A DNA stretch of 64,000 nucleotides from Pectobacterium peruviense (GCF_002847345.1 NZ_LXFV01000059.1:43473-107472); one strand, 5' to 3'. Positions 39,288 to 51,208 are shown, counted from the first letter of the stretch. Numbers and translations: made by a program. The notes: generated from the letters alone by a model not told the origin.

Positions 39288-42010
39288 TGTGCGGCCTCCC
39301 GCAGATTTTCAACGGTTGCACCCGCCAGCACCGGTGCAATACCCGGCAAGCCCAGCGGTAAACCAACCTGTCCCTGACTCAATGCCGCACTTAAGCGCAG
39401 TGGCAGACGTAGCGTTTGCCCTGCACAGGTCAACTCCAGCAACGTACCGGCGTTTACACCCAGCGTTGCCGCATCAGCCGGGTTTACCATCACGTAAGGC
39501 TCTGGCATACGCTGCTGAATTACGTCAGAACGCTGTGACATTTCATCACTACCAAACAGGTGATAATACGGCGCAACGCGCCATTGACCCGCTTGTGGGA
39601 CGAAAGCCGCAGGAATGTTGTCGAAATACGCCAGAGAACCTTCGCCAGCTTCGATCATACGCACACCCGGATCGCCATGACGCAAATGTCCGCCCACTTC
39701 GTCCTGGAATTTGTTCCAGGCTTGCGGTGAGTTCCAACCTGGTGCCCAGGCAAACGGAATCTGCTGACGATTGGCCGTCGGACTGTTGTTCCCTTCCATT
39801 GAGAAAGCAAACATGGTGTCTTTATCGACAGGCTGACGCGGTTCATGCACGCTGATATTGGCACGCATCGCAGTACGGCCGCTGGAGCGAATCGGTGAAC
39901 GCGACAGTTTCTGACCACGAATACGGAACGAAGCGTCCGGTGCGGCATCTTTAATCGCAGCCAATTGCGGCAGTTCAGCGACACACGCGTCAATCACGTT
40001 ATCCAGTTGCGTCCAGTCAACCTGACGGCTGTTATAGGTGATATACAGCGAGTGCAGCCAGCGCCAGCTTTCCAGCATTACAATTTTGTCGTTGTAGTAC
40101 GTTGGGTCATAAACCTGGAAGAAACGCTGAGCGCGGCCTTCCTGATTCACCAACGTACCGTCGCTTTCAGCAAAGCTGGCGGCAGACAGAATGATGCTGG
40201 CCTTGTCCATAATGCGAGTACGCTGATGATCGACCACAATCAGGTTCTCAGCTTTTTCCAGTGCCGCATCAACGCGAGCGACCGGTGCATGACGGTAGAG
40301 ATCGTTCTCCAGAACCACCACGCTGTCGGCTTCGCCGTTTTCTAACTGCACCAGCGCGTCATCCAGCGAACCGCCGCCCATGATTGACAACCCAATGCTG
40401 TTTGCAGCAGGTGCAACAAAGGTAATACCGACGTCAGAGCCGCGATTTTTCAGCGCTTTGGCAACGTTTGCCGCAGCAGAGATCACATCTTCGCTGCCCG
40501 CGTTAGTGCCGGAAATGATGAGCGGTTTTCTCGCACCAGCCAGTGCCTGTACGATGATATCGACTTTCTGGTCGAGACCTGCAGCGAGGTCAGTGACTGC
40601 TGGGGCACTGCTATCTAACCCGTGTGCAATCGCAAAACCAAGACGCGCCTGATCGGCAACGGGTGCACGGTAGTTCCATGCAGCAATGTCGTCCAGACGG
40701 GTGTTGTCGACGTTAGTGACAAACAGCGGGTGCTTGGCATGCTGACCAATGTTCATGATCGCCGCAATCTGCCAGTCAGCCACTTTCTGTGCTGCTGCCA
40801 TTTCGCGAGCTTTGCCTTTAACGGCCTGACGAACGGCCAGTGCGATACGCGCACCCGTCTGTGTTAAATCTTCACCCAGAATCAGAACTGCATCGTAGCC
40901 TTCGATCTCACGCAGCGCTGGCGTTCTTACACCGCTTTCGCGCAGCACTTTCAAGATCAGTTGCAGGCGATTTTGTTCTTCCTGCGCGATACCGGTATAG
41001 AAGTTCTCTGCACCCACCAGCTCACGCAACGCGAAGTTGCTTTCAATGCTGGCACGCGGTGAACCAATACCGATGGTTTTCTTCGCCTGACGCAGAACAT
41101 CCGCAGCACCTTGCAGTGCCTGATCGGCATTCAGCGCGATCCAATCATCACCACGACGCTGCAGTGGTTGGCTTGGACGGTCTTTCTGGTTGACATAGCC
41201 GTAACCAAAACGGCCGCGGTCACACAGGAAATAGTGGTTTACGCTACCGTTGAAGCGGTTTTCGATACGGCGTAACTCGCCATAGCGTTCGCCGGGGCTG
41301 GTATTACAGCCGATGCTGCACTGTTGGCAGACGCTCGGTGCAAACTGCATATCCCATTTACGGTTATAGCGCTCGGAGTGCGTTTTATCGGTGAATACAC
41401 CGGTAGGGCACACTTCAACCAGGTTACCGGAGAATTCGCTTTCCAGCGTGCCATCTTCCGGGCGACCGAAGTAGACGTTGTCGTGTGCGCCGTAAACGCC
41501 GAGATCTTTACCATCCGCATAGTCTTTGTAGTAACGCACGCAGCGATAGCATGCGATACAGCGGTTCATCTCATGAGAAATGAACGGCCCGAGATCCTGA
41601 TTGCGGTGGGTACGCTTGGTGAAACGGTAGCGACGGAAGTTCTGCCCCGTCATAACCGTCATATCCTGCAAATGACAGTTACCGCCTTCCTCACACACCG
41701 GACAATCATGCGGGTGGTTGGTCATCAGAAACTCAACTATCGTCTTACGGAATAGTTTCGCTTCTTCATCGTCAATCGCGATGAACGTTCCTTCGGTTGC
41801 TGGTGTCATACAAGACATCACCAGACGACCGCGAGTATCTTCCGCGTTTTGATACTGTTTTACCGCACAGAGGCGGCAGGATCCGACGCTCCCGAGCGCG
41901 GGGTGCCAGCAAAAGTAAGGAATATCAAGTCCCAGAGTCAGGCAAGCTTCCAGAAGGTTGTCCGCTCCGTTTACTTCATACTCTTTGCCGTCTACATGAA
42001 TAGTAGCCAT
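39284..42010 (-). CDS. nuoG: NADH-quinone oxidoreductase subunit G
   Basis: NuoG is the large peripheral subunit, 908 residues, with an N-terminal [2Fe-2S] domain ([18 protein letters not shown]), a His/Cys cluster ([16 protein letters not shown]), a ferredoxin-like cluster ([20 protein letters not shown]), the N7 cluster region (CQQCSIGC) and a molybdopterin-oxidoreductase-like body without cofactor. The ATG at 42010 gives the conserved start [13 protein letters not shown]; the frame is open to 42058 but that part lies in the spacer after nuoF. The 187-bp gap to nuoF is unusually wide and holds an ERIC-like sequence and a hairpin. Confidence 0.97.
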   Translation of the reverse strand: MATIHVDGKEYEVNGADNLLEACLTLGLDIPYFCWHPALGSVGSCRLCAVKQYQNAEDTRGRLVMSCMTPATEGTFIAIDDEEAKLFRKTIVEFLMTNHPHDCPVCEEGGNCHLQDMTVMTGQNFRRYRFTKRTHRNQDLGPFISHEMNRCIACYRCVRYYKDYADGKDLGVYGAHDNVYFGRPEDGTLESEFSGNLVEVCPTGVFTDKTHSERYNRKWDMQFAPSVCQQCSIGCNTSPGERYGELRRIENRFNGSVNHYFLCDRGRFGYGYVNQKDRPSQPLQRRGDDWIALNADQALQGAADVLRQAKKTIGIGSPRASIESNFALRELVGAENFYTGIAQEEQNRLQLILKVLRESGVRTPALREIEGYDAVLILGEDLTQTGARIALAVRQAVKGKAREMAAAQKVADWQIAAIMNIGQHAKHPLFVTNVDNTRLDDIAAWNYRAPVADQARLGFAIAHGLDSSAPAVTDLAAGLDQKVDIIVQALAGARKPLIISGTNAGSEDVISAAANVAKALKNRGSDVGITFVAPAANSIGLSIMGGGSLDDALVQLENGEADSVVVLENDLYRHAPVARVDAALEKAENLIVVDHQRTRIMDKASIILSAASFAESDGTLVNQEGRAQRFFQVYDPTYYNDKIVMLESWRWLHSLYITYNSRQVDWTQLDNVIDACVAELPQLAAIKDAAPDASFRIRGQKLSRSPIRSSGRTAMRANISVHEPRQPVDKDTMFAFSMEGNNSPTANRQQIPFAWAPGWNSPQAWNKFQDEVGGHLRHGDPGVRMIEAGEGSLAYFDNIPAAFVPQAGQWRVAPYYHLFGSDEMSQRSDVIQQRMPEPYVMVNPADAATLGVNAGTLLELTCAGQTLRLPLRLSAALSQGQVGLPLGLPGIAPVLAGATVENLREAAQ

Positions 42011-42066
42011 AGTCAGCATGCTTCCATAATGGCCCGTGTTGCCACAGGCGCTAATCAAAAATTCTG

Positions 42067-42130
42067 TATACCCTCATCTTTCAAACCGCAAATGCGTTGG
42101 CTACCTGCGCCTTGAAATCTATTGGGTTTA
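42067..42130. repeat. Centre-deleted ERIC-like element inside the nuo operon
   Basis: The left part (TATACCCTCAT, then TGCGTTGGCT at 42094-42103) matches one ERIC end in reverse orientation. The right part (ACCTGCGCCTTGAAATCTAT and following) resembles the other end. The middle, including the usual GAGCTTACT-AGTAAGTGA stem, is missing, leaving about 64 bp instead of 127. It lies in the 187-bp gap between nuoF and nuoG. Confidence 0.6.
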
Positions 42131-42132
42131 TG

Positions 42133-42156
42133 AGGGTGGCTTATTTGCGCCACCCT
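42133..42156. other. Hairpin in the nuoF-nuoG gap
   Basis: AGGGTGGC and GCCACCCT form a perfect 8-bp stem with an 8-base loop, directly after the ERIC-like sequence. In the nuo transcript it could stabilise the upstream mRNA end or slow transcription. No T run follows. Confidence 0.6.
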
Positions 42157-42197
42157 GCGGATACATTCACTGCATCTCGCACGTGTTAGGCACTGGT

Positions 42198-43547
42198 TTA
42201 CCAGCGCTCTTTCAACAGGTTAGGCTGAATACCGCCAATCGCTTTGAGGTTGCCTAAATACTGTTTAGAGATACCAGCTTCGAATTCTTCTCGGAAATAC
42301 TTAATGGCACTTTGCAGCGGCTCGACCGCACCCGGCGCATGCGCACAGAAGGTGTTACCCGGCCCAAGGAAGCGGCAAAGCTGTTCCAGCGTTTCGATAT
42401 CGCCAGGCTGGCCTTCACCATTTTCCAGCGCACGCAGAATCTTCACGCTCCACGGCAGACCATCACGGCACGGTGTACACCAGCCACAGGATTCACGGGC
42501 AAAGAACTCTTCGAGATTACGCGTCAACGAGACCATATTGATTTCGTGATCGACCGCCATCGCCAGCGCGGTACCCATACGGCTACCTGCTTTTGCAATG
42601 TGCTCAAAATCCATTGGTAGATCGAGATGGTTTTCCGTCAGGAAGTCCGTACCTGCACCGCCCGGCTGCCAAGCTTTCAGTTTCAGACCATCGCGCATGC
42701 CACCCGCGTAGTCTTCCAGAATCTCACGCGCCGTGGTGCCGAAAGGCAGTTCCCACAGGCCCGGATTCTTGACGCGGCCGGAGAAACCCATCAGTTTCGT
42801 GCCTGCATCTTTACTTTTACCGGCAGACAGTCCCTGATACCACGCCGCACCGTGCTCAATAATCGCCGGTACGTTACACAGCGTTTCGACGTTATTGACA
42901 CAAGTTGGTTTGCCCCAAACACCCGCAGACGCCGGGAAAGGCGGCTTGGAGCGAGGGTTGGCACGACGGCCTTCCAGCGAGTTAATCAGTGCAGTTTCTT
43001 CACCGCAGATGTAACGCCCTGCACCCGTATGCACGAACAGCTCGAAATCAAACCCGCTGCCCAGAATATTCTTGCCTAACAAGCCAGCGGCTTTTGCTTC
43101 TTCAATTGCGCGACGCAAGTGAACAGCAGCTTCGATGTACTCGCCACGCAGGAAAATGTAGCCGCGGTAGGCTTTCAGCGCAAAGGCGCTGATTAGCATG
43201 CCTTCAACCAGCAGGTGGGGCTCTTGCTCCATCAACAGGCGGTCTTTATAAGTACCTGGTTCCATCTCATCCGCGTTACATAACAGGTAGCGGATGTTCA
43301 TGCTTTCATCTTTCGGCATCAGGCTCCATTTCAAGCCTGTTGAAAAGCCCGCGCCGCCACGTCCTTTCAGACCTGCGTCTTTAACCAGCGAGACCACTTC
43401 ATCCTGCGCCATACCCGTTAACGCTTTTTGCGCAGCGACATAACCATTTTTACTGCGATATTCATCCAGCCACACCGGCTGTTTGTCTGCGCGTAAACGC
43501 CAGGTCAGAGGATGCTGCTCAGCAGTCAGAACAATGTCTTTACTCAT
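42198..43547 (-). CDS. nuoF: NADH-quinone oxidoreductase subunit F (FMN, NADH site)
   Basis: NuoF holds the NADH site, FMN and cluster N3. In the 449-residue protein, [16 protein letters not shown] and [14 protein letters not shown] form the FMN and NADH site and [12 protein letters not shown] begins the [4Fe-4S] ligand set. It overlaps the nuoE stop by four bases. Downstream, nuoG is separated by a wide spacer with a repeat. Confidence 0.97.
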   Translation of the reverse strand: MSKDIVLTAEQHPLTWRLRADKQPVWLDEYRSKNGYVAAQKALTGMAQDEVVSLVKDAGLKGRGGAGFSTGLKWSLMPKDESMNIRYLLCNADEMEPGTYKDRLLMEQEPHLLVEGMLISAFALKAYRGYIFLRGEYIEAAVHLRRAIEEAKAAGLLGKNILGSGFDFELFVHTGAGRYICGEETALINSLEGRRANPRSKPPFPASAGVWGKPTCVNNVETLCNVPAIIEHGAAWYQGLSAGKSKDAGTKLMGFSGRVKNPGLWELPFGTTAREILEDYAGGMRDGLKLKAWQPGGAGTDFLTENHLDLPMDFEHIAKAGSRMGTALAMAVDHEINMVSLTRNLEEFFARESCGWCTPCRDGLPWSVKILRALENGEGQPGDIETLEQLCRFLGPGNTFCAHAPGAVEPLQSAIKYFREEFEAGISKQYLGNLKAIGGIQPNLLKERW

Positions 43548-44089
43548 TGATACTGCTCCAATAACGATTCGATACCTTCCGGCGTCACATGGCTGTGGGT
43601 ATCGTCGTCAATCATCATTGACGGCCCCTTGTCACAGTTACCCAGGCAGCAGGTCGGCAGCAGCGTGAAACGTCCATCGAACGTTGTCTGCCCCGGTTTG
43701 ATGCTGAGCTTACGCTCAAGCGCAGCCTGAACACCCTGATAGCCATTGATGTGGCACACGACGCTATCGCAATAGCGAATAATATGACGCCCGACTGGCT
43801 GGCGATAAATCTGGCTGTAGAACGTTGCCACACCTTCCACGTCACTGGCGGGGATACCCAGCAGATCGGCAATCGCGTTGATAGCACCATCCGGTACCCA
43901 GCCACGTGCTTTTTGCACAATTTTCAGTGCTTCAATTGACGCGGCACGTGCATCTTCGTAGTGATGCTTTTCGTGCTCAATGGCGTCACGTTCGGCGTCA
44001 CTCAATACAAAAGCATTTTCTTTTGTCAGCGAATCGGCAGCAGGTTGTCCCTGAGCGTCAATATGATCGTGATTGTTGTGATCATGCAT
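43544..44089 (-). CDS. nuoE: NADH-quinone oxidoreductase subunit E ([2Fe-2S])
   Basis: NuoE is a 181-residue thioredoxin-like subunit with [2Fe-2S] cluster N1a. Ligand cysteines lie in RYCDSVVCH and [13 protein letters not shown]. It has a His/Asp-rich N-terminus ([13 protein letters not shown]), which looks longer than a minimal NuoE. It starts two bases after nuoCD and overlaps nuoF by four. Confidence 0.96.
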   Translation of the reverse strand: MHDHNNHDHIDAQGQPAADSLTKENAFVLSDAERDAIEHEKHHYEDARAASIEALKIVQKARGWVPDGAINAIADLLGIPASDVEGVATFYSQIYRQPVGRHIIRYCDSVVCHINGYQGVQAALERKLSIKPGQTTFDGRFTLLPTCCLGNCDKGPSMMIDDDTHSHVTPEGIESLLEQYQ

Positions 44090-44091
44090 AA

Positions 44092-45891
44092 TTAGCGGTC
44101 CACATCTGACATTACGAAATCAATACTGCCGAGGTAAACGATTAGGTCGGATACCAGACATCCACGAATTACAGAAGGAATCTGTTGCAGATGCGCATAG
44201 CTCGGCGTGCGAATACGGGTACGGTAGCTCATCGTGCCGCCGTCACTGGTCAGGTAATAGCTGTTGATGCCTTTTGTTGCCTCAACCATCTGGAATGATT
44301 CATTGGCAGGCATAACCGGTCCCCAGGAAACCTGAAGGAAGTGGTTAATCAGCGTATCAATATGCTGCAGCGTGCGCTCTTTTGGCGGCGGCGTCGTCAG
44401 CGGGTGATCCGCTTTGAACGGCCCTTCCGGCATGTTCTTGAGGCACTGATCCAGAATCCGCAGGCTCTGACGCAGTTCTTCAACTTTCAGCATAACGCGG
44501 CTATAGCAATCGCTAATGCCATCGCCTACTGGCACTTCAAAGTCAAAGTTTTCATAGCCTGAATACGGACGCCATTTACGCACGTCGAAACCGATGCCTG
44601 TGGCACGCAGACCTGCACCAGTTACGCCCCACTCCAATGCTTCTTTCGCATTGTAGGCGGCAACGCCTTGAGTACGGCCTTTCAGAATGGTGTTCTGCAA
44701 CGCGGATTTGACATACGTGTCCAAACGAGCTGGCATCCAGTCGAGGAATTCACGCAGCAGACGCTCCCAGCCACGTGGCAGGTCGTGCGCGACACCGCCA
44801 ATACGGAACCAGGCTGGGTGCATACGGAAACCGGTAATCGCTTCAACCAAATCGTAAATTTTCTGGCGGTCAGTAAACGCAAAGAACACCGGAGTCATTG
44901 CCCCGACGTCCTGAATATAGGTACTGATATACAGCAAGTGGCTGTTAATGCGGAACAGTTCGGACAGCATCACGCGAATCGTTTTGACACGATCCGGCAC
45001 CTCGATACCCGCCAGTTTTTCAACGGCCAGCACGTACGGCATTTCGTTAACGCAGCCGCCAAGGTATTCAATACGGTCGGTATAAGGAATGTAGCTGTGC
45101 CAGGACTGACGCTCGCCCATTTTCTCCGCGCCGCGATGGTGATAACCCACATCAGGCACGCAGTCGACGATTTCTTCGCCATCCAACTGCAGAATAATAC
45201 GGAAAGCACCGTGAGAAGACGGATGGTTCGGACCGAGGTTGAGGAACATGAAGTCCTCATTTTCAGTGCCGCGCTTCATTCCCCACTCTTCCGGTTTGAA
45301 CGTCAGCGATTCCATTTCCAGATCTTCTTTCTGCTTGGTCAGCTCGAAAGGATCGAATTCAGTCGCACGCGCCGGATAATCTTTACGCAGCGGGTGACCT
45401 TCCCACGTCTGCGGCATCATAATGCGCGTCAGATTTGGATGACCATTGAAGGTCATGCCGAACATCTCCCACGTCTCCCGCTCATACCAATTGGCATTCG
45501 GGAAGAGTTTGGTCACGGTCGGTAAATGCAGATCATTCTCGGCCAACGCGACCTTCAGCATGATGTCGCGGTTACGTTCGATAGAAATTAAGTGGTAAAA
45601 AACGGAGTAGTCGGCGGCAGGTAAACCTTCACGATGGGTACGCAGACGCTCATCCATTCCGTGCAGGTCAAACAGCATGACATAAGGCTTCGGCTGTTTT
45701 TTCAGGAATGTGACAACATCGAGTAATTGCTCACGTTTAACCCACACAACGGGAATACCTGTGCGGGTTGCCTGTACAGTAAATGAATCTGGTCCAAAAC
45801 GGTTACACAGTTCGCCAACGACCGGATCGTTAAGATGATCGCGGGTTTGCCAGCCTGGCTGAGCGAGATCGTGTGTCGTTAAATCTGTCAT
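44092..45891 (-). CDS. nuoC: NADH-quinone oxidoreductase fused subunit CD
   Basis: The 599-residue fused NuoC-NuoD protein is the form usual in enterobacteria. The NuoC part, about residues 1-190, includes [19 protein letters not shown]. The NuoD part has the quinone-site segment [15 protein letters not shown] and the [12 protein letters not shown] region. A 98-bp gap separates it from nuoB. The start [14 protein letters not shown] is at 45891. Confidence 0.97.
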   Translation of the reverse strand: MTDLTTHDLAQPGWQTRDHLNDPVVGELCNRFGPDSFTVQATRTGIPVVWVKREQLLDVVTFLKKQPKPYVMLFDLHGMDERLRTHREGLPAADYSVFYHLISIERNRDIMLKVALAENDLHLPTVTKLFPNANWYERETWEMFGMTFNGHPNLTRIMMPQTWEGHPLRKDYPARATEFDPFELTKQKEDLEMESLTFKPEEWGMKRGTENEDFMFLNLGPNHPSSHGAFRIILQLDGEEIVDCVPDVGYHHRGAEKMGERQSWHSYIPYTDRIEYLGGCVNEMPYVLAVEKLAGIEVPDRVKTIRVMLSELFRINSHLLYISTYIQDVGAMTPVFFAFTDRQKIYDLVEAITGFRMHPAWFRIGGVAHDLPRGWERLLREFLDWMPARLDTYVKSALQNTILKGRTQGVAAYNAKEALEWGVTGAGLRATGIGFDVRKWRPYSGYENFDFEVPVGDGISDCYSRVMLKVEELRQSLRILDQCLKNMPEGPFKADHPLTTPPPKERTLQHIDTLINHFLQVSWGPVMPANESFQMVEATKGINSYYLTSDGGTMSYRTRIRTPSYAHLQQIPSVIRGCLVSDLIVYLGSIDFVMSDVDR

Positions 45892-45989
45892 AAATATGTC
45901 ACCACATTAAATGTGCTATTTCTGTATCTGATAATGACCGCACACTATTATCGGGGTATTACACGGCCACCGGATTTATCAGCTACAGG

Positions 45990-46664
45990 TCAAATCTCAT
46001 CAGGCGAACGCAGGTTAGTCACAGCGATTCGCTCGCCGCGTTTGCGCTCACGCTCAGATTGCATGTTGGCGCGGTAAACGCCCTGTTCACCTACCACCCA
46101 TGACAGAGGGCGGCGTTCTTTACCGATAGATTCTTTCAGCAGCAGCAGCGCTTGCATGTAGGCTTCAGGGCGCGGAGGGCAGCCCGGAATATACACATCA
46201 ACAGGCAGGAATTTATCTACACCCTGAACGACGGAGTAGATATCGTACATGCCGCCGGAGTTGGCGCATGCGCCCATGGAGATAACCCATTTAGGTTCAA
46301 GCATTTGCTCGTACAGACGCTGAATAACGGGAGCCATCTTGGTAAAACAGGTACCAGCAACCACCATGAAGTCAGCCTGACGTGGCGACGCACGCAGAAC
46401 CTCAGCACCAAAACGCGCAACGTCATGGACGGCAGTAAACGACGTCACCATTTCTACATAGCAACAGGAAAGGCCGAAGTTATACGGCCACAGGGAATTC
46501 TGACGACCCCAGTTCACCGTATCGTGTAATGCATGTTCCAGTTTGCCCATATAGACACTGCGGTGAACATGTTGCTCCAGAGGGTCGGAAACGATCTCCT
46601 GACGTTGCAGGGGATAACGGTCATTCTCACCGTCCGGCTCTATGCGGGTGAGCGTATAGTCCAT
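45990..46664 (-). CDS. nuoB: NADH-quinone oxidoreductase subunit B (cluster N2)
   Basis: NuoB is a 224-residue subunit with cluster N2, the last electron donor to quinone. Adjacent cysteines occur in [10 protein letters not shown], with others in GTCFTKMAP and [10 protein letters not shown]. It lies 17 bp after nuoA. Confidence 0.97.
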   Translation of the reverse strand: MDYTLTRIEPDGENDRYPLQRQEIVSDPLEQHVHRSVYMGKLEHALHDTVNWGRQNSLWPYNFGLSCCYVEMVTSFTAVHDVARFGAEVLRASPRQADFMVVAGTCFTKMAPVIQRLYEQMLEPKWVISMGACANSGGMYDIYSVVQGVDKFLPVDVYIPGCPPRPEAYMQALLLLKESIGKERRPLSWVVGEQGVYRANMQSERERKRGERIAVTNLRSPDEI

Positions 46665-46681
46665 CTTAAAATGCCTCGCTG

Positions 46682-47122
46682 TTACTGCGGATGAGTGTTG
46701 GTAGTGTTGATGATGTCTGATTTAACGACTTGTCTCTTGGAACGTACCGGGGTCCAGTCAAGTGCCCCAACGCGTACCAGATAAATCAAACCAGCCAACA
46801 GCACCAAAATGAAAATGGTTGCTTCTATGAAGCCAATCCAGCCGCTTTCTTTGATAGACACAGCCCAAGCGTAGAGATAGAGGGCCTCAACGTCGAAGAT
46901 AACGAAGAACATAGCGACAAGATAAAATTTAGCAGACAGACGTAGCCGCGCTGAACCCACTGAGTCGATCCCGGATTCATAAGGTACGTTTTTGGCTCTG
47001 CCTTTTGCTCTCCCGCCCAGCAAGAATCCACCGGTCAGCATGAAGACGCAAAGGCCTATGGCGATGATTAGGAATAGCGCAAACGCCCAATGATGGGCGA
47101 GGATTTCAGTAGTTGTTGACAT
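46682..47122 (-). CDS. nuoA: NADH-quinone oxidoreductase subunit A
   Basis: NuoA is a 146-residue subunit with three spans and the long loop between spans one and two containing [34 protein letters not shown] carries conserved acidic residues of the quinone cavity. It is first in the nuo operon, with AAGAGA upstream of the ATG. Its promoter must lie in the 677-bp region upstream. Confidence 0.97.
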   Translation of the reverse strand: MSTTTEILAHHWAFALFLIIAIGLCVFMLTGGFLLGGRAKGRAKNVPYESGIDSVGSARLRLSAKFYLVAMFFVIFDVEALYLYAWAVSIKESGWIGFIEATIFILVLLAGLIYLVRVGALDWTPVRSKRQVVKSDIINTTNTHPQ

Positions 47123-47799
47123 TCTCTTTGCTTACTCATCAAAAGTGGCGGGTAACATCTCTGCTCTATTATCGGCAGTTAATGGGCCACATCGATTAAA
47201 AGGAAGGATTAATAACCACAAAAAAGCATGGAAACGTGTCAAGTAACCCTTGCTTGGTATGGTTGAGCCCCTAAATTTGTAACCTTTTTTTCAACCTTAC
47301 TAAAAATAACAGTACATTACTTTACATGCACGCTGTTTTGTTAACATTTTGTGTGCTCACCCGCAGCTAAATCGAGTCAGTACTTTCGCCGGTTAACCAG
47401 AGAACAGCGACACAGAAAGCAAGTTTGCTGCGTCACTATACCATTTTCACAGAAAATGCCTGTTCTCCCATGGGGTTATTAGGGGTATTTTTTGATCCAG
47501 CACACATTTTTACCAATTTAGTTAGTAAAAAAACCAAGATGCTTCTGGACACGGGGAGATGCTATTTTTCATAACATAATTTTAAAAAAATAGAACCGGC
47601 GTTTTATAAAACACGGGAGACCAATAATCTCGCTACGCATAGCCTATTGATGTGAAATGAAAAATACAAAGTGGGATCAGACTGAGGAAATTGGCTCGCA
47701 GAGACTCTGTCAACGCCGGTTTAACACGTTAGCCATAAATTATCATCATTCGGGGTGCATCCCTACCCTCCCCGAATGATAGTTAACTACCCATTACGA
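47123..47799. other. nuo promoter region and lrhA-nuoA spacer
   Basis: This 677-bp stretch has no gene. It should contain the nuo promoter or promoters (minus strand), which in E. coli are long and respond to ArcA, NarL, FNR and IHF. I could not pick a single convincing promoter or site by eye. ATCATTCGGGG (47745-47755) and CCCCGAATGAT (47770-47780) form an 11-bp hairpin just after the lrhA stop, the likely lrhA terminator. Confidence 0.5.
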
Positions 47800-48750
47800 T
47801 TAGATCGCGTCCTTCAGCGACGGATCGGAAGACAGCTTTCCATTCGCGCTATTTGCTAACATGCTGACAGGCGTAATGTGAGAAGGCTTCCCTGATTCAA
47901 TCACATTAAAAATTGCCGTCGCCAGTTCACTCTCCTGGTTAGGATTCTGGCAGAGGAAATAACGTGTTTCAGGCAATCTCGGCAACCCTTCCTCCTCGCC
48001 TAGCACTCGCAGTTCTGGGCTCATCATTTCTACTGAACGCACGGTGATACCCATGCCGGCTTTCACCGCAGCTCGCACAGCAGATAACGTTGAAGCCACA
48101 TACGCGATTCTCCAGGGGATCCCTGCGGCCGTCAGCTGCTGCGTAGCCAACGTACGGAAAGGGCTCGGCTCATCCAGCACAACCAGAGGCACGGGCTCCT
48201 GCGCTCGGAACTGATAATCCGCAGCGCAATACCATAACGTAGGAGAACTACGCAATAACACATGAGGAAACACCACACCATTCATTGTGGTAATAACCAG
48301 ATCTATTTTCCCCTGACTCAGCATTTCCATCATTTCGGCGCTACGCTTTACGCTAACGTTGACGGAGAGTTTAGGAAATACAGAGGTCACCCGATGTAAA
48401 ATATATGGAAGGATAGTGTCTGCAGTATCGTCAGACGCCCCAATGGTCAGCGTACCCTGAATATCGCTGTACATTAATGAAATACAAGCTTCATCATTGA
48501 ATTGTAATATTTTTCTGGCATAACCCAGAAACTGGATACCATGTTCGGTCAGCAGTTTATTACGCCCGTGCCGAGCAAAAAGCTCCTTTCCGATGAGTTG
48601 CTCCAGCCGCTGCATCTGCTGGCTGACAGCCGATTGAGTTCGATTGACTGCGGCCGCCGCGGCTGCAAACGTATTTAAATCTGCAACGGCAACAAACGTC
48701 CTCAGTAAATCAAGATCGAGATTAAGTACTGGTCGATTTGCACTGGTCAT
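47800..48750 (-). CDS. lrhA: LysR-family regulator LrhA / HexA / PecT
   Basis: This 316-residue LysR regulator has an N-terminal winged helix ([34 protein letters not shown]) and a C-terminal sensor domain. It is the ortholog of E. coli LrhA and of HexA/PecT in soft-rot bacteria, which repress flagella and plant-cell-wall-degrading exoenzymes. It lies between nuoA and divergent alaA, as in E. coli. The ATG at 48750 matches E. coli LrhA; the GTG at 48762 is an alternative. The C-terminal tail beyond SGKPSHITP diverges from E. coli. Confidence 0.93.
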   Translation of the reverse strand: MTSANRPVLNLDLDLLRTFVAVADLNTFAAAAAAVNRTQSAVSQQMQRLEQLIGKELFARHGRNKLLTEHGIQFLGYARKILQFNDEACISLMYSDIQGTLTIGASDDTADTILPYILHRVTSVFPKLSVNVSVKRSAEMMEMLSQGKIDLVITTMNGVVFPHVLLRSSPTLWYCAADYQFRAQEPVPLVVLDEPSPFRTLATQQLTAAGIPWRIAYVASTLSAVRAAVKAGMGITVRSVEMMSPELRVLGEEEGLPRLPETRYFLCQNPNQESELATAIFNVIESGKPSHITPVSMLANSANGKLSSDPSLKDAI

Positions 48751-49251
48751 ACGATTTTTCACTTATCTATTTTAATTTTAACAAAATATTCCTGGTGTTT
48801 TATTACATGTAAAGGTAATGACCGATACATTTAAAGACACTATCGCAGACGCACGATAAGGGCAAAAAAATACTTATATTTCGTTACCCCTATCGCCTTT
48901 CCATTGGTAAGACATCATGTAATTAAATGGCTCACCAGCCTTAATCCTTAATTCAATAACAACGACACTTTCTCTTTATTTCATCCTGAAAAATAAATAC
49001 GCTCCACACTTAAATAAACGAGCTTTCCCTGTCACCTTATTCTGGCGCTAAAAAAGTGCGGTATGAATAGTCGTCCGCCCCCTACCATATCGCACCATCC
49101 AACGAGTACACAACCATATAGTGCAGATGCGCAATCATTTGCAGCGAAAGCGATAATCATTCTTCAAAAGGTACTATAGGAGGAGTACATTAAGCAGGTT
49201 ATGCTATTCCGTATGGGAATATGCGCTCTCTGCAGAAGGTTCGTACTATTT
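48751..49251. other. lrhA-alaA divergent promoter region
   Basis: This 501-bp spacer must carry both promoters. GAAAGC-GATAATCATT-CTT at 49146-49164 resembles a Fur site (about 14 of 19 positions). TAGGAGGAG at 49178-49186 is a very strong ribosome-site-like sequence, but lies too far (over 60 bases) from the alaA ATG. Little else was recognised. Confidence 0.4.
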
Positions 49252-50466
49252 ATGTCTCCGATTGAAAAATCCAAGAAACTGGAGAACGTATGCTATGACA
49301 TCCGTGGCCCAGTCTTAAAGGAAGCCAAGCGGCTTGAAGAAGAAGGTAACAAAGTCCTTAAACTGAATATTGGCAACCCTGCCCCTTTCGGCTTTGAGGC
49401 ACCGGACGAAATTCTGGTCGATGTCATCCGTAACCTGCCGACTGCACAGGGCTACTGTGACTCCAAGGGACTCTATTCCGCCCGTAAGGCCATCGTTCAA
49501 CACTATCAGGCGCGCGATATGCGTGATATGACGGTTGAAGACGTCTACATTGGCAACGGTGTTTCTGAACTCATCGTGCAGTCCATGCAGGCGCTACTCA
49601 ATCCGGGTGATGAAATGCTGGTTCCCGCACCGGATTACCCACTCTGGACCGCGGCGGTTTCCCTGTCTAACGGTAATGCCGTTCACTATCTCTGCGATGA
49701 GTCCTCCGATTGGTTCCCCGATCTGGATGATATCCGCAAAAAGATCACGTCAAATACTCGCGGTATTGTCATCATTAACCCGAATAATCCGACGGGTGCG
49801 GTCTACAGCAAAGAGTTACTGCTGGATATCGTGGCTATCGCGCGTGAACATAACCTGATCATTTTCGCCGACGAAATTTACGACAAAATTCTCTATGACG
49901 ATGCGCAGCACCACTCTATTGCAGCGTTAGCGCCAGATCTGCTGACAGTCACGTTCAATGGGCTGTCCAAGACATATCGTGTGGCTGGGTTCCGTCAAGG
50001 CTGGATGGTACTGAACGGCCCGAAAAAGCACGCAAAAGGGTACATTGAAGGGCTGGAAATGCTGGCATCCATGCGTTTGTGTGCCAACGTGCCAATGCAG
50101 CATGCGATTCAGACCGCCTTGGGTGGCTACCAAAGCATCAGCGAATTTATTCAACCCGGTGGACGTCTGTATGAACAGCGCAATCGTTCATGGGAATTGA
50201 TCAATCAGATCCCTGGCGTGTCATGCGTAAAACCACGCGGCGCGCTGTATATGTTCCCACGCATTGATGCCAAACGCTTTAATATCCACGACGACCAAAA
50301 ATTGGTGCTGGATCTCCTGCTACAGGAAAAAGTGTTACTGGTTCAGGGAACTGCATTTAACTGGCCTTACCCAGATCATGTACGTATCGTCACGCTGCCG
50401 CGTATTGATGAACTAGACATGGCAATCCACAAATTAGGGCGCTTCCTGGGACACTATCACCAATAA
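49252..50466 (+). CDS. alaA: Alanine-synthesising aminotransferase AlaA
   Basis: AlaA transfers an amino group from glutamate to pyruvate, the main alanine-forming step in E. coli. This 404-residue fold-type I PLP enzyme has NPNNPTGAVY, the Asp in FADEIYDKILYD and the PLP lysine in GLSKTYRVAGFRQGW. It is nearly identical to E. coli AlaA over the segments compared. The start MSPIEKSKKLENVCYD matches E. coli. The reading frame continues open to 49201 with a 17-codon extension (MLFRMGICALCRRF...) that could be a minor N-terminal form. Confidence 0.95.
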   Translation: MSPIEKSKKLENVCYDIRGPVLKEAKRLEEEGNKVLKLNIGNPAPFGFEAPDEILVDVIRNLPTAQGYCDSKGLYSARKAIVQHYQARDMRDMTVEDVYIGNGVSELIVQSMQALLNPGDEMLVPAPDYPLWTAAVSLSNGNAVHYLCDESSDWFPDLDDIRKKITSNTRGIVIINPNNPTGAVYSKELLLDIVAIAREHNLIIFADEIYDKILYDDAQHHSIAALAPDLLTVTFNGLSKTYRVAGFRQGWMVLNGPKKHAKGYIEGLEMLASMRLCANVPMQHAIQTALGGYQSISEFIQPGGRLYEQRNRSWELINQIPGVSCVKPRGALYMFPRIDAKRFNIHDDQKLVLDLLLQEKVLLVQGTAFNWPYPDHVRIVTLPRIDELDMAIHKLGRFLGHYHQ

Positions 50467-50490
50467 CCCAGCAGTAATCGAACCTCCCAT

Positions 50491-50513
50491 CGCCGGGCCG
50501 TCGTCGCCCGGCG
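50491..50513. terminator. Hairpin after alaA
   Basis: CGCCGGGC, loop CGTCGTC, GCCCGGCG: a perfect 8-bp GC-only stem 25 bp after the alaA stop. There is no T run, so it may act only partly as a terminator. Confidence 0.5.
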
Positions 50514-50608
50514 AAAACCTGACCTTCGTTTGCATAATCTTCAGCAAGTCCCCACAATAGACGCCCACGATATCAATATTTCACTGTGCTGTTGTCTGAG
50601 AGATCGCC

Positions 50609-51208
50609 ATGAATCAGAGCCACTTTTTCGCCCACTTATCCCGTCTAAAACTGATCAGCCGTTGGCCATTGATGCGCAATGTGCGCACGGAAAACGTCTC
50701 CGAGCACAGCCTTCAGGTCGCCTTTGTCGCTCACGCGCTGGCGGTAATCAAAAACCGCAAATTTGAGGGTAACCTGAACGCGGAACGCATCGCGCTATTG
50801 GCGATGTATCATGATGCTAGCGAAGTGCTGACAGGTGACATGCCGACCCCCATCAAGTACTACAACGCGCAGATCGCGCATGAATACAAAAAGATAGAGA
50901 AGATTGCACAGCAGAAACTGATCGAGATGTTGCCTGAAGAGTTGCAGCAGGATTATCGGATGCTGCTGGATGACAACTATACCAGCGAAGAAGAACGCGC
51001 CATCGTTAAGCAGGCAGACGCTCTTTGCGCCTACCTGAAGTGCCTGGAAGAATTATCAGCAGGAAACGCAGAGTTCACGCTTGCCAAAGCGCGGTTGGAA
51101 AAAACATTACAGCTGCGCCACAGTCTGGAAATGGACTATTTCATGACGGTGTTCGTTCCCAGCTTCAGTCTGTCGCTCGACGAAATCAGTCAAGACTCTC
51201 CGTTATAA
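50609..51208 (+). CDS. yfbR: 5'-deoxynucleotidase YfbR
   Basis: YfbR dephosphorylates deoxyribonucleoside 5'-monophosphates and contributes to dUMP supply. The 199-residue HD-domain protein has the metal ligands His33 (SEHS), His68-Asp69 ([11 protein letters not shown]) and Asp137 ([11 protein letters not shown]) at exactly the E. coli positions. It lies downstream of alaA, separated by a hairpin. Confidence 0.96.
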   Translation: MNQSHFFAHLSRLKLISRWPLMRNVRTENVSEHSLQVAFVAHALAVIKNRKFEGNLNAERIALLAMYHDASEVLTGDMPTPIKYYNAQIAHEYKKIEKIAQQKLIEMLPEELQQDYRMLLDDNYTSEEERAIVKQADALCAYLKCLEELSAGNAEFTLAKARLEKTLQLRHSLEMDYFMTVFVPSFSLSLDEISQDSPL

